Counted from the first letter of the stretch, positions 31,211-42,896 are shown. The stretch is DNA of 64,000 nt from Bacteroidaceae bacterium (GCA_017645305.1 JAGCPD010000067.1:54536-118535), one strand, 5' to 3'. Notes: generated from the letters alone by a model not told the origin. Translations and numbers: made by a program.

Positions 31211-33647
31211 CACTCATTATCTGATCTACAATTCCTATAGTATATCCCTGTTGGAACCATACTACCCGGTTAAAGGTATCGGCCATTATGAGAATGGGCA
31301 ATTCCTGACTTCCGTGTGTAAGTTCCTGTATGTGCATAGCCTCTATGGTCGCTGGATCGGCAACACCAAAGATGAAGTTGTCGGGCAGACCGTCAAAATC
31401 CCTACGGTGTGTGCGGAACGACTGAAGCTCCTCCTGGGAGGGGAACAGCATTACAAAAAGATACGGCCACTGAGAGAGGTGGATATTAGCCTCTTCACAT
31501 TCATGCAGTATATGGGTACTGGGCTCGTGATTGTCACGAATCAGCGCCACCAGATAATAGCCTCGGCCTGTACTCTGGAGCAAGGTCTTGTGGACACCCT
31601 TATAGTTGGTAAAATAATTCTCGCAGTCGAAATTGCCTATCACACGCAATTCATCGGCATTGTCGCGCAGTTTCAACGTTTGCTTCTTCAATGCATCAGC
31701 CTTTATGCCAAAGAACTCGAGGTGCGCCAACACACTGCCGTCTGCCATACGGGTACCCGAAACCAGAAGATACTGTCCGGCATCCATCTGAACGCCCTTT
31801 GAGAAAGTATCCTTCCACGTTGCTTCCTCCGGGAACTCCTGTAGTGAGAGAGTTCCGTTCTGCAGGCGTGACAGGCTGAAATGCGAATAGTATGAAGGAT
31901 TCTCCTTGATGGAAAAATCAGTATAAGCAAGGCAAAGCGTTCCCTGTGGTGCAGTCTCCTGAACGGTCTCGTCAAAGTTTACGTCGTGCCAAAGCGTATC
32001 ATCATCTGCCCACTGCACCTTACCCGTTACCTCATCAATGCGTGCGGCAATTCCTGCACTACGGCAGGCTGCCACAAAGAAGATATCGCGGCTGTGAGCA
32101 TCTGTAGTACGATGACGGTAAACACCGGCAGGACTCATACAGAGCTTCTGGGGATTGCGGGCATTATCTATGCTGATACTGTCTGCAACCCACTGGGCAA
32201 TAGCAGAGGCATCCTTACTCGCGAAAGCTGGTCCCAAGACCTTACGGTAAGGGGTAAGCATCTCGTTGCTGATACGGGGTGCCAACACATACTGCTGCCA
32301 AAGGGGAGAGGCGGAAGCCGGTGTGTTATCAGCAGCATCGGAAAGAACCTCTACGGAAACATCGCAGAGATCTTTCGTGCGCAAAGTGGCTATAACCTCC
32401 TTGCCATTCTTATGCGACTGGAATTCCTTTACTGTTTGCCAGTTCTGGCGGGCCGGCTTCAAATCCTCCTGCTTACTGAAAGCCTGCTCCATGTAAGCGT
32501 TGCGCAAGCTGTCCTCACGAAGCAGACGTTCCCTGTTCCTGCGTATCTGCGTCTCCGTAAGATTGGGAATATATTCCTTGGATGGAGGCGGAACAAGGTC
32601 AAGGTCGAGTGACCCCGTGTAGCTGTCATCCTTATCTACCACTACCGTTACAGTATCTGTCTGGCCTACAGAAACTTTTTCAAAACCGAAAAGTCCGTCT
32701 TTGCTTGCCCATACCACAAGGTCGCCTTTTCCGCAACCCAGACTGGTATTCCCGTTTGCATCAGACTGCTTGGAAACCAGGGTATAGAACTCGGCATAGT
32801 TGTACAGGCGAAAATCGACTTTTGCATCCTGTAGTGAAGCACCCTGGGCATCTACCACCTTAACGAAAATGCTATCGGTTTCGGCATAGTTAGAAGTAAC
32901 GTTAATCTCGGTATAGCAACTGTTACGGCTCACCACCTCCTCTGGCCCCCCGTAATTGCCAAAAACCTTAGTGTGCATAAGCATACCGCGTGAAGCGGGT
33001 TCGTTGAACCAGCCCATATTCAGCACTGGAAGCGGTTCGCAGGCACCCAGGAAATACCAGCGTCCATTTACCCAGGCTTCCACCCAAGCATGGTTGTCAT
33101 CGGTATGTGCCCAACGCGGGGTATATACCTGGCGGGCAGGAACGCCAATGGCACGAAGCGCAGCAACGGTGAAAGTACTCTCCTCACCACAACGGCCAGT
33201 AGCGGAACGCATGGTAACAAGGGGTGACTTGGTACGGCTGTCTGAAGGTGCATACGTAACATGCTCATGACACCAATGGTTAACCTCCAGAACGGCATCA
33301 TACATATTCATATCCTTCACTCTGTTCTTAAGTGCTTCATAGAAGACAATACGAGCTGTGTCCAGGTTCTCGTTGTTGACACGAAGGGGGAGCACAAAAT
33401 GCTTCCATTCGCGCTCAGGAACCTTCTGTCCCCAAGGCATCTCACGGCGTGCTTTCAGCGTAGCTCTGACATTGGTCTCCCAGAACTCGCGTGAATAATC
33501 AACGCTGTCCGGCAATGGCATATTAGCATACAGGAAATCAAGTGCTTCCTGTACTTCCTGTTCCGACTGGGTGCTACACCCTGCCGTAAAAACCATGAGG
33601 AGCCCTAAAGATAAGGCTCCCCATAATATATGTTTCTTTCTTCTCAT
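31179..33647 (-). CDS. transglutaminase-core lipoprotein
   Basis: This 822-residue protein starts with a lipoprotein-like signal (LLMVFTAGC, Cys24). A transglutaminase-like core spans about 85-215: the probable catalytic Cys153 (GRCGEES) and His186 (DNHAWVE) are present, but the third position, usually Asp, lies in FLGACEP and is not obvious. Immunoglobulin-like segments (about 240-340, VVDAQGASLQDAKVDFRLYN) and beta-rich domains follow. It is probably surface or periplasmic. It lies 9 bases downstream of GH125 and appears to be in an operon with GH92 and GH125, which suggests a part in mannoprotein or glycoprotein breakdown, perhaps as a peptidase or amidase. Confidence 0.82.
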   Translation of the reverse strand: MRRKKHILWGALSLGLLMVFTAGCSTQSEQEVQEALDFLYANMPLPDSVDYSREFWETNVRATLKARREMPWGQKVPEREWKHFVLPLRVNNENLDTARIVFYEALKNRVKDMNMYDAVLEVNHWCHEHVTYAPSDSRTKSPLVTMRSATGRCGEESTFTVAALRAIGVPARQVYTPRWAHTDDNHAWVEAWVNGRWYFLGACEPLPVLNMGWFNEPASRGMLMHTKVFGNYGGPEEVVSRNSCYTEINVTSNYAETDSIFVKVVDAQGASLQDAKVDFRLYNYAEFYTLVSKQSDANGNTSLGCGKGDLVVWASKDGLFGFEKVSVGQTDTVTVVVDKDDSYTGSLDLDLVPPPSKEYIPNLTETQIRRNRERLLREDSLRNAYMEQAFSKQEDLKPARQNWQTVKEFQSHKNGKEVIATLRTKDLCDVSVEVLSDAADNTPASASPLWQQYVLAPRISNEMLTPYRKVLGPAFASKDASAIAQWVADSISIDNARNPQKLCMSPAGVYRHRTTDAHSRDIFFVAACRSAGIAARIDEVTGKVQWADDDTLWHDVNFDETVQETAPQGTLCLAYTDFSIKENPSYYSHFSLSRLQNGTLSLQEFPEEATWKDTFSKGVQMDAGQYLLVSGTRMADGSVLAHLEFFGIKADALKKQTLKLRDNADELRVIGNFDCENYFTNYKGVHKTLLQSTGRGYYLVALIRDNHEPSTHILHECEEANIHLSQWPYLFVMLFPSQEELQSFRTHRRDFDGLPDNFIFGVADPATIEAMHIQELTHGSQELPILIMADTFNRVVWFQQGYTIGIVDQIMSVIRQLMIHEK

Positions 33648-33656
33648 ATATGATAC

Positions 33657-35090
33657 TTACTGAGCATACATATCTACGATAAGCTCGCCAAACAGGGTGT
33701 TGGCCCACGCAAACCAAGAGCGGGTGAAGTCCTTTGCATCGTCCTTGTTGAAAGACTCGTGCATGAAACCTGTATCACCGTCGGTCTTAAGAATCTGCTG
33801 TACGCACCATTCCTTCTCTGCACGGTCGTTGGTAGTAAATGCCTTCATGACGAGACTCATAGGCCAAGGCTTATTCAAGCCACAGTGAGGACCGCCGATA
33901 CCTTCACCTGCCTTACCTTTAAAGAAATAAGGGTTATCCTCGCTCCATACAAACTTACGGGTGTTCTGGTAAATGGGATCGTCAATGGACACATCGGTCA
34001 AATAAGGCAGGCAAAGCAGAGAGGGGGCGTTGCTGTCATCCATCAGAAGGGAAGAGCCGTAGGCATCCACCTCGAAAGCATAAATCTTACCATACTTGGG
34101 ATGCTCTACAACAGCGTACTTCTCCAAAGCCTCTTCCACCTGAGTTGCCATGCGGCGACAGTCACTGGCCAGTCCGTACTCCTTATTCACATCATTCAGA
34201 ATAATAGCAGCCTTACGCAGTACACTCACAGCAAAGAAGTTGCTGGGCACCAGATAGGGGAAGATGGTACTGTCGTCAGAAGGACGGAAGGCGCTGGCAA
34301 TCAGTCCGCAAGGCTTGCCGGGATGACCGTAGCCTCTATTGGAACGTGTATCGTGCAAAGCCTCAGTCTTGCGGGTGAAACGATAGTTGGTGATGGGACC
34401 GTTCCAGTTCTGCTGATCCTGGAAGACATGCAGAATCTCACGGATAGCCTGTATCCACTTCTCGTCGAAGATACTGGTGTCACCTGTCTGCTGCCAGTAG
34501 GCATAGGCAAGACGCAAGGGATAGCAGAGCGAGTCAATCTCGTACTTACGCTCATGCAGTTCCTTCTTCATTTTTGTATTGTCAGACATCCAATGGCCAT
34601 TTTCAATAGCCTTGATGTTGAAAGCATTGGCGTATGGGTCAATGAGGATACATGCAAGCTGACGACGGATAACACCACGAATAAGGTGACGCAAAGGTTC
34701 ATCCTGATTCACATAACGCAGATAGGGCCATACCTGTGCGGCACTATCGCGCAACCACATAGCCTCAATATCGCCTGTGATAACGAAAGTATCATCGTCA
34801 CCGCTTTCCTTACTGTACCATACGGTTGTATCCAGCGTGTTGGGGAAACAGTTCACAAACATCCAATACAACTTGGGATCAATGGCTGTAAGTTTGGCCT
34901 TGAGATCAAGAATCTGCTTCTCGACTGCCTCACTGCGGAAAAGACGCTTCTCCGGGGCAGGACGTAAATCCTTGATGGTTGACTGTACAGCTACTTCCTG
35001 CTTCTTCACCTGAGCAGGAGCCTCGTAGTAATTGGCGCTGAAAGCGGACATTGGTGCGCTCATCAGCAAGGCTAAGATTATTTTCTTCAT
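33657..35090 (-). CDS. GH125 exo-alpha-1,6-mannosidase
   Basis: This 477-residue protein (signal peptide to about residue 19) matches GH125, formerly DUF1237. Landmarks are TLDTTVWY, TGDIEAMWLRDSAAQVWPYL, GVIRRQLACILIDPYANAFN, GMIASAFRPSDD-like text (GLIASAFRPSDDSTIFPYLVPSNFFA) and GIGGPHCGLNKPWPMSLVMKA. The enzyme removes alpha-1,6-linked mannose without a metal ion. With GH92 upstream (48 bp) it would trim alpha-mannan or N-glycan mannose. Confidence 0.92.
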   Translation of the reverse strand: MKKIILALLMSAPMSAFSANYYEAPAQVKKQEVAVQSTIKDLRPAPEKRLFRSEAVEKQILDLKAKLTAIDPKLYWMFVNCFPNTLDTTVWYSKESGDDDTFVITGDIEAMWLRDSAAQVWPYLRYVNQDEPLRHLIRGVIRRQLACILIDPYANAFNIKAIENGHWMSDNTKMKKELHERKYEIDSLCYPLRLAYAYWQQTGDTSIFDEKWIQAIREILHVFQDQQNWNGPITNYRFTRKTEALHDTRSNRGYGHPGKPCGLIASAFRPSDDSTIFPYLVPSNFFAVSVLRKAAIILNDVNKEYGLASDCRRMATQVEEALEKYAVVEHPKYGKIYAFEVDAYGSSLLMDDSNAPSLLCLPYLTDVSIDDPIYQNTRKFVWSEDNPYFFKGKAGEGIGGPHCGLNKPWPMSLVMKAFTTNDRAEKEWCVQQILKTDGDTGFMHESFNKDDAKDFTRSWFAWANTLFGELIVDMYAQ

Positions 35091-35138
35091 AATAATATGG
35101 TTATTTTCTGATTATTCTGAATACGCTGATTATTCCGA

Positions 35139-37301
35139 TTACTTAACACTCATGTAAACATCCAGTACACCGCCAGCCATAATCTGGTCATGTGTGATGG
35201 TTGTGCCCTTCAGCTGCTGGCCGTTCAACACATATTTCTTTACATAGATAGCCTGCTGGCTGCCGCCATGTGTACGAATGGTGAAAGTCTTGTTCTCACC
35301 AACAGGAATAACAGCTTCCTCAACGATAGGAGAGCCCAACTGATAAACACCGCCACAAGGCTCTACCTGATAAAGACCCAAAGCAGAAAGAATATACCAG
35401 GCAGACATCTGACCTACGTCCTCGTTACCGCAAAGACCGGCAGGTTGGTCGGTATAAAGCTCGTCCATCACATAACGAACCCACTTCTGCGTCTTACGTG
35501 GCTGACCAACGTAATTATACATATACAATACATGGTGACTGGGTTCGTTTCCGTGTGCATACTGACCAATCAAACCAGAGATGTCGGGAGCAGCACCTTC
35601 GCCAAGGTCACTGTCTGCGGCCAGCAGGGCATCCAGATGATCTGCCAAAGCCTTGTCGCCACCCATCAGATTGGCAAGACCCTTTACATCGTGGGGTACC
35701 AGGAAGGTGTACTGCCAGGGATTGCCCTCGGTATAGTCACGAGTCTGACGGTTGGGATTGAACTTCTCCGGCAATGGCCGGAATTCACCCTTCATATCCA
35801 GAGCACGCATACACTTAACACGTGCATCCCATAATTTCTTATAATTCATGCTGAGCTCATAGAAACGAACACTGTCTTCCTTATGACCTAACTTACCAGC
35901 TACCTGAGCAGCTGCCCAAGAGGCAAGATAGTATTCCATGCTCTTAGCCACGCACTCTCCTTCGCGACCGTCATAAGGCAGGTAGCCCAATTCTGCCAGA
36001 TAATCCTTACCGCGTAAAGGAACACGGCGGTTCTTGGCAAACTCTGTGGGCAGCATACTGGCCTTAATGGCCTCATACATCTTCTCCGCGTCAATATCGG
36101 TGCACTCACCTTTCAGGATAATATCTGCCAGAACGGGAACACCTGGTTCACCTACCATACAATAGGTATCGTTGCTTACCAAATGCCATACAGGCAGCTC
36201 ACCCCATTCGTAATACATATTCATCATGGTATGTGCATAGTCACGCATACGGTCAGGCATGATAAGGGTTGCCAGAGGGTGTGCGGCACGATAAGTATCC
36301 CAAAGACTCCATGTGGTAAGATTGGTAAAATCAGCACCACGGTGAACCTTGAAGTCGCAGCCCATATAGTCGCCTGTCACATCGTTCCAAATCTGAGGAG
36401 CCACCATGTAATGATACATAGCGGTGTAGAAGATGGTACGCTCACGCTCTGTACGGAAAGTAGCCTGGATACGACCCAACTGCTTGTCCCAAGCCTGGCA
36501 GGCAGCATCGGCAACAGCATCAAAGTTAAAAGTCGGCATCTCTGTATTCATATTGATGAGGGCGTTGGCCTCGCTGGTGGGAGAGATGGCCACCTTAGCC
36601 AAAATCTGATCGCCAGGACCTACCTCGAAAGTTGCCTGACCATACTTGGCATTCACGCCTTCAGAAAGCCAATGATGCATGGGATGGCTGAAACGGATGC
36701 AAAAATACACCATCTGGTCAGAAGCCCATCCCGCACTGCGACGGTATCCCATCAGCGTATAGTCATCAATCTGAATAGCCCTTGCCTCACGGGTATTGTC
36801 GCCTACGGTATTATCCAAGTCAATGACAATACGTGCATTGTTACTACCCTTGGGGAATGTAAAACGGTAGAGAGCCACACGCTCTGTTGCCGTTACCTCA
36901 GCCTGAATAGAAAAGCGGTCCAGCAATACACGATAGTAACCGGGAATGGTAACCTCCGTTTCGTGACGGTAGTCACTTGCCAATCCCTTGCGGCTGAGCT
37001 CCACATCACCATAAGCAGGCATCAGGGAGATATCGCCCAAGTCGCCACAGCCCGTACCGCTAAGGTGCATCTGGGCAAAACCTATAATCTGTTTGCCGCT
37101 CTCGTGGTAACCAGAACACCAGTCCCATCCCTGCTCAATCTGAGTAGGACCTGCATTTACCATACCGAAGGGAACATTGGCACCTACAAACACATGACCA
37201 TGATCGCCTGTTCCGATACGGGGATCAACGTACTTGGAAAGATTGTCGGCCATTGCAGACATACCTACAAGCAAGGCGAGAAATAAGAATTTACTTTTCA
37301 T
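35139..37301 (-). CDS. GH92 alpha-mannosidase
   Basis: This 720-residue protein has a signal peptide (to about residue 18, AMA-DN). GH92 landmarks run in order: YVDPRIGTGDHGHVFVGANVPFGMVN, GWDWCSGYHES, HLSGTGCGDLGD, FYTAMYHYMVAPQI, LWDTYRAAHPLATL, GNEPSHHVLYMYNYVGQP and LCGNEDVGQMSAWYILSALGLY. These enzymes are calcium-dependent exo-alpha-mannosidases; linkage specificity (1,2 / 1,3 / 1,4) cannot be told here. It is the first gene of an operon with GH125 and the transglutaminase-like lipoprotein; promoter at 37357-37388. Confidence 0.93.
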   Translation of the reverse strand: MKSKFLFLALLVGMSAMADNLSKYVDPRIGTGDHGHVFVGANVPFGMVNAGPTQIEQGWDWCSGYHESGKQIIGFAQMHLSGTGCGDLGDISLMPAYGDVELSRKGLASDYRHETEVTIPGYYRVLLDRFSIQAEVTATERVALYRFTFPKGSNNARIVIDLDNTVGDNTREARAIQIDDYTLMGYRRSAGWASDQMVYFCIRFSHPMHHWLSEGVNAKYGQATFEVGPGDQILAKVAISPTSEANALINMNTEMPTFNFDAVADAACQAWDKQLGRIQATFRTERERTIFYTAMYHYMVAPQIWNDVTGDYMGCDFKVHRGADFTNLTTWSLWDTYRAAHPLATLIMPDRMRDYAHTMMNMYYEWGELPVWHLVSNDTYCMVGEPGVPVLADIILKGECTDIDAEKMYEAIKASMLPTEFAKNRRVPLRGKDYLAELGYLPYDGREGECVAKSMEYYLASWAAAQVAGKLGHKEDSVRFYELSMNYKKLWDARVKCMRALDMKGEFRPLPEKFNPNRQTRDYTEGNPWQYTFLVPHDVKGLANLMGGDKALADHLDALLAADSDLGEGAAPDISGLIGQYAHGNEPSHHVLYMYNYVGQPRKTQKWVRYVMDELYTDQPAGLCGNEDVGQMSAWYILSALGLYQVEPCGGVYQLGSPIVEEAVIPVGENKTFTIRTHGGSQQAIYVKKYVLNGQQLKGTTITHDQIMAGGVLDVYMSVK

Positions 37302-37356
37302 TGAATTATGGGTTTTATATTTTTAAAGTTATTGTTCTACTGAAGAAAAGTGGGAG

Positions 37357-37388
37357 CAAAGATACAAATAAGTGAGGGATTTCCCAAA
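37357..37388 (-). promoter_or_regulatory. promoter of the GH92-GH125 operon
   Basis: Minus-strand TTTG (37388-37385), exactly 20 bp, TATCTTTG (37364-37357). The 5' UTR would be about 50 nt. Confidence 0.7.
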
Positions 37389-37476
37389 TAAATTTGAGGA
37401 AATCCGAACGGGAGTATCTTAAAACTTTTGTTTAAAGATACAAATAAGTAAACACGACACAATATAAAACACAAAA

Positions 37477-37512
37477 AGCCCTCAACAATCTTTTTTCCGA
37501 TTGCCGAGGGCT
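37477..37512 (-). terminator. intrinsic terminator after groEL
   Basis: AGCCCTCGGCAATC pairs with GATTGTTGAGGGCT on the minus strand (two mismatches), followed by TTTTTG. It lies 26 bases beyond the groEL stop. Confidence 0.85.
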
Positions 37513-37537
37513 CAGTATATCTATTTGCTGTGAGACA

Positions 37538-39184
<1,647 letters not shown>

Positions 39185-39231
39185 TTAATTTAATTTGTCG
39201 TTATTACGGAATTTCGTTATTACGAATGATT

Positions 39232-39504
39232 TTAAGAGAGTATTGCCACAACGTCGCTCTGACGCATAATCAGGTACTTGGTGCCTTCAAACTCCAGTTC
39301 TGTACCGGCATATTTGCCATAAAGAACCTGGTCGCCAACCTTAAGAACCATCTCCTCGTCCTTTGTTCCGTTACCAACGGCAACAACGGTACCCTTCAAT
39401 GGTTTCTCCTTTGCTGTATCAGGTATAATGATACCACCTACTGTCTTAGTCTCTGCGGGTGCGGGCTCTATGAGCACGCGGTCTGCTAATGGTTTTACGT
39501 TCAT
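39232..39504 (-). CDS. groES: co-chaperonin GroES
   Basis: The small chaperonin subunit, 90 residues: [33 protein letters not shown], which includes the mobile loop, then GTVVAVGNG and [12 protein letters not shown]. It is the first gene of the groESL operon and caps GroEL. Its leader contains a GTTTTC-type hexamer repeat (39532-39571). I find no CIRCE element in the leader and no convincing -7 box. Confidence 0.97.
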   Translation of the reverse strand: MNVKPLADRVLIEPAPAETKTVGGIIIPDTAKEKPLKGTVVAVGNGTKDEEMVLKVGDQVLYGKYAGTELEFEGTKYLIMRQSDVVAILS

Positions 39505-39531
39505 AATCTATATTTTATTTAAATTTATATT

Positions 39532-39571
39532 GGTTTTCGTTTTCGTTTTCGTCTTCATTTTCGTTTTCATA
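39532..39571. repeat. TTTTCG hexamer tract in the groES leader
   Basis: About six imperfect copies of GTTTTC/GTCTTC/ATTTTC. It would lie in the 5' UTR of groESL as a purine-rich stretch (GAAAAC), possibly a translation enhancer. Confidence 0.6.
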
Positions 39572-39670
39572 TTCCTCCTCACATTATACTACGAAAGTTG
39601 TGCCAAAAATCGTAACAAGACAAAATGTCACTTCCATTATGACAAAAACTGACACCAAAACGCCATTTTA

Positions 39671-39702
39671 TTTGGCAACTCCAGAAAATAGTCGTATTTT
39701 TG
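39671..39702 (+). promoter_or_regulatory. greA promoter
   Basis: TTTG (39671-39674), exactly 20 bp, TATTTTTG (39695-39702). The greA ATG begins four bases later, so the transcript would be leaderless or nearly so. Confidence 0.75.
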
Positions 39703-39706
39703 CCGC

Positions 39707-40171
39707 ATGGAATACATGTCACAAGAGGGCTACGATAAGCTCGTAGAGGAATTGCGCCAGTTGGAGCGTGTGGAGCTGCCAAGGGTGAAAGAGGCTATTG
39801 CTGAGGCGAGGGACAAGGGCGACCTCAGCGAAAATTTTGAATATCATGCTGCCAAGCGCGAACAAGGACGTTTGCTGAGCCGCATCCGCTTCAAACAACG
39901 CGTATTGGAATTTGCACGGGTTATTGATAAATCACGGCTTGGCGGTGACAGTGTGGGATTGCTGAGCAAAGTGGAACTTACCAATTTGGGAACAAATGCC
40001 AAGATGACTTACACTATTGTCAGTCCGCATGAAGCCAACCTGCCCGAAGGAAAGATTTCCATCAAATCACCCATAGCACAGGCACTGCTTAAGAAACAAG
40101 TTGGTGACACAGTAGATGTTCAGGTTCCCGTAGGAACCATAAAACTTCGCATAGAAAGCATTACATTATAA
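39707..40171 (+). CDS. greA: transcription elongation factor GreA
   Basis: This 154-residue protein has the GreA layout: an N-terminal coiled coil (MEYMSQEGYDKLVEELRQLERVELP, then EARDKGDLSENFEYHAAKREQGRL with the acidic tip) and a C-terminal FKBP-like domain (YTIVSPHEANLPEGKISIKSPIAQALL, GDTVDVQVPVG). It rescues backtracked RNA polymerase by stimulating transcript cleavage. Because the promoter nearly touches the ATG, a start at 39716 (MSQEGYDK) is possible, but MEYMSQEGY matches relatives. Confidence 0.95.
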   Translation: MEYMSQEGYDKLVEELRQLERVELPRVKEAIAEARDKGDLSENFEYHAAKREQGRLLSRIRFKQRVLEFARVIDKSRLGGDSVGLLSKVELTNLGTNAKMTYTIVSPHEANLPEGKISIKSPIAQALLKKQVGDTVDVQVPVGTIKLRIESITL

Positions 40172-40224
40172 TAAAGCCATATTTCCTATCTCTCGCACCA
40201 ATCATAAAGAAAATCGCTGATTAT

Positions 40225-40256
40225 TTTGGCTATACTCTGATTTATGTATATCTTTG
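40225..40256 (+). promoter_or_regulatory. promoter of the GH10 xylanase gene
   Basis: TTTG (40225-40228), exactly 20 bp, TATCTTTG (40249-40256). Transcription would start near 40262, downstream of the first possible ATG at 40258, so that start is excluded. Confidence 0.7.
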
Positions 40257-40287
40257 GATGCGCAAAACGATGAATTTTAATATGATT

Positions 40288-41373
40288 ATGAAGAAGATAC
40301 TATTTTTTGCACTATGCGGACTGTCTGTTTTTACTGGAGCCAATGCCCAGGACAGCGAAAAAAGTCTGAAGGAGGCGTATAAGGATTATTTTATGATTGG
40401 CGTTGCAGTAAACCAACGTAACATCTCGGATTCGATGCAAAGCAGCCTGGTAAGGAGGGAGTTCAACAGTATAACGGCAGAGAATGATATGAAACCCGTC
40501 TCAGTTCACCCCGAAGAGGGAAAATGGACGTGGGAGAAGGCCGACCGCATTGCCAACTTTTGTCGCCAGAATGGCATTAAACTGCGCGGACACGCCCTGA
40601 TGTGGCACAATCAGATGTGCGAGTGGATGTTCTATGACAAGCAACACAATCTGGTAAGCAAAGAGGTTCTTTTTGAACGCATGAGGGAGCACATACATAC
40701 AGTGGTAAACCGCTACAAAGATGTGGTATATTGCTGGGATGTCTTCAACGAGGCTATCAAGGATGGACCGCGAAATCCAGAGGGAATGGACCAGCCTTTG
40801 CGTGAATCTACATTCTATAAAATTTGCGGTAACGATGAGTATATACGCAAAGCGTTCCAGTTTGCCCGCGAGGCCGACCCGAATGCAATACTTTTTTATA
40901 ATGACTACAACGAGTGCGACCCGGTAAAACGCGACCGCATCTATGAAATGGTAAAGGAAATGAAGGCAGCAGGAGTGCCTATAGACGGTATCGGTATGCA
41001 GGGACATTACAATATCTACGGTCCGTCAGAAGAAGACATAGAAGCCGCTGTCAGCAAATATGCAGAGATTGTGGACCACATTCATGTTACAGAACTTGAT
41101 ATACGCGTAAACAAGGAAATGGGCGGCCAACTACGCTTTAGCCGAAACGAAAACGCGAAGATAACCGAGGAACAGAAACAAATGCAAGAGGTTAAATACG
41201 CTACCGTCTTCAGGGTAATGCGCCAACATGCCGACAAGATGGATTGTGTGACCTTTTGGAACCTTAGCGACCGCGACTCGTGGTTGGGTGTCAACAACTA
41301 CCCCCTACCCTTCGACAAAGAATATAAACCAAAAAACGCGTACCGAGTGATACGCGATTTTGGCAATAAGTAA
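40288..41373 (+). CDS. GH10 endo-beta-1,4-xylanase
   Basis: I prefer the ATG at 40288, which gives a standard signal peptide (MKKILFFALCGLSVF...ANA-QD); ATGs at 40270 and 40282 are possible and 40258 precedes the promoter's expected start site. The mature part is a single GH10 domain: FNSITAENDMKPVSVHP, GHALMWHNQMCEWMF, CWDVFNEAIKD with the acid/base Glu, FYNDYNECD, GIGMQGHYNIYGPS, HVTELDIRVN with the nucleophile Glu, and FWNLSDRDSWLG. It would cut xylan outside the cytoplasm. It is monocistronic, with no SusC/D-type partner here. Confidence 0.93.
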   Translation: MKKILFFALCGLSVFTGANAQDSEKSLKEAYKDYFMIGVAVNQRNISDSMQSSLVRREFNSITAENDMKPVSVHPEEGKWTWEKADRIANFCRQNGIKLRGHALMWHNQMCEWMFYDKQHNLVSKEVLFERMREHIHTVVNRYKDVVYCWDVFNEAIKDGPRNPEGMDQPLRESTFYKICGNDEYIRKAFQFAREADPNAILFYNDYNECDPVKRDRIYEMVKEMKAAGVPIDGIGMQGHYNIYGPSEEDIEAAVSKYAEIVDHIHVTELDIRVNKEMGGQLRFSRNENAKITEEQKQMQEVKYATVFRVMRQHADKMDCVTFWNLSDRDSWLGVNNYPLPFDKEYKPKNAYRVIRDFGNK

Positions 41374-41409
41374 CAGATTGCAGCCAATCTGTATATCTTT
41401 CTATTCCCC

Positions 41410-42849
41410 CTAGAACTCGGCGTTCTTGGGAGTACGTGGGAATGGAATGACGTCGCGGATATTCTGCATTCCAGTGACGAAGAGAATAAGGCGCTCAAAA
41501 CCGAGACCGAAACCTGCATGCGGACAACTGCCGTACTTGCGGGTGTCGAGATACCACCACAAGTGGGTCATATCCATCTCGCGGCGCTCTATCTCTGCCA
41601 TCAGCTTGTCGTAACTCTCTTCACGAACGCTACCGCCAATAATCTCGCCAATAGAGGGGAAGAGCACATCGGTGCCCTGCATGGTGGGACCTGGGGCTAC
41701 GGCACCCTTGTAACCAACAGAACCGCCATCTGCAGTTGCCTCGTTCTGCTTCATATAGAATGACTTGAAAGCACGGGGATAGTCGGTCATGATGACAGGC
41801 TTCTTGAAATGCTCCTCGACGAGGTAACGCTCATGTTCGCTGGCAAGGTCGTCGCCCCAGTTGCATGGGAACTCGAACTTCTTGCCGTTCTTGATGGCCT
41901 CCTGTAGGATATTGATACCCTCGGTGTAAGGCAAACGGACAAAGGTTTCCTTAAGAACGCCTTCCAGACGCTCAATGAGGGTCTTGTCTATCATCTTATT
42001 GAGGAATTCGAGGTCGTCCCTACAATTGTCAAGTGCCCACTTCACACAATACTTGATGAAATCTTCCTCCAGGTCCATCAGCTCTTCCTGGTCAAGGAAG
42101 GCAACCTCTGGCTCAATCATCCAGAACTCTGCCAGGTGACGAGGCGTATTGCTGTTCTCGGCACGGAAGGTAGGACCGAAGGTGTAGATGGCACCAAGAG
42201 CCGTAGCACCCAACTCACCCTCCAACTGACCACTAACGGTGAGCGAAGTCTGCTCGCCGAAGAAATCATCGTCGTAGATAATCTTGCCCTGCTCGTCCTT
42301 CTTCAGGTCGTAGAGGTTCTTAGTAGTCACCTGGAACATGTTTCCTGCTCCCTCGCAGTCGCTGGCAGTAATCAGCGGCGTATGGAAGTAGAAATAACCG
42401 TGCTCGTGGAAATAAGTATGGATGGCCATTGCCATGTTGTGGCGGATACGCAGGATGGCACCGAAGGTGTTGGTGCGGGGACGCAGATGAGCCACCGTGC
42501 GAAGGTATTCCCAGCTGGCACCTTTCTTCTGCAAGGGATAGGTGTTGTCGCAGTCGCCCAGGATTTCGATGGCCGTTGCTTGAATCTCGCTGGCCTGTCC
42601 TGCGGCAGGACTCTCGACAAGCCTGCCGATGACACTCAGACAAGCACCTGTAGTAATGCGCTTGACAGTTTCTTCCTGGAAGTTGGCATCTTCGCCTACA
42701 ATCTGTATATTCTTGATGGTCGAGCCATCGTTTAGAGCAATGAAGAAGATTCCCTTCGAACCGCGCTTCGAGCGCACCCAACCCTTTACACATATATCAC
42801 TTCCGTATGCTGTGCACTTCAGCGCATCTATTACTTTTGTTCTTTTCAT
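41410..42849 (-). CDS. asnS: asparaginyl-tRNA synthetase
   Basis: This 479-residue class II synthetase charges tRNA-Asn. The N-terminal OB-fold binds the anticodon ([24 protein letters not shown]); the catalytic core shows [59 protein letters not shown] (motif 2) and [13 protein letters not shown] (motif 3). The mid-size insertion typical of AsnRS, absent from AspRS, supports Asn. It is convergent with the xylanase gene (36-bp gap). Confidence 0.97.
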   Translation of the reverse strand: MKRTKVIDALKCTAYGSDICVKGWVRSKRGSKGIFFIALNDGSTIKNIQIVGEDANFQEETVKRITTGACLSVIGRLVESPAAGQASEIQATAIEILGDCDNTYPLQKKGASWEYLRTVAHLRPRTNTFGAILRIRHNMAMAIHTYFHEHGYFYFHTPLITASDCEGAGNMFQVTTKNLYDLKKDEQGKIIYDDDFFGEQTSLTVSGQLEGELGATALGAIYTFGPTFRAENSNTPRHLAEFWMIEPEVAFLDQEELMDLEEDFIKYCVKWALDNCRDDLEFLNKMIDKTLIERLEGVLKETFVRLPYTEGINILQEAIKNGKKFEFPCNWGDDLASEHERYLVEEHFKKPVIMTDYPRAFKSFYMKQNEATADGGSVGYKGAVAPGPTMQGTDVLFPSIGEIIGGSVREESYDKLMAEIERREMDMTHLWWYLDTRKYGSCPHAGFGLGFERLILFVTGMQNIRDVIPFPRTPKNAEF

Positions 42850-42881
42850 TTTGCTATTGTTATTTTATTTGAGAATAACTA

Positions 42882-42896
42882 TTCCCCTTAGGGGAA
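42882..42896 (-). terminator. short hairpin between rluB and asnS
   Basis: TTCCCCTTAGGGGAA is a perfect inverted repeat 14 bases past the rluB stop. It has a minimal loop and a weak U tract, so it may slow or end rluB transcription. Confidence 0.45.

Noticed and set aside
33759..34967. 402-codon plus-strand frame opposite GH125
   Set aside because: Antisense shadow created by codon bias; the minus strand encodes a clear GH125 enzyme.
39580..39615. Sigma-54-like promoter (TTGGCAC...) upstream of groES
   Set aside because: The GG-N10-GC spacing is not met and Bacteroidales groE promoters of this kind are not established to me.
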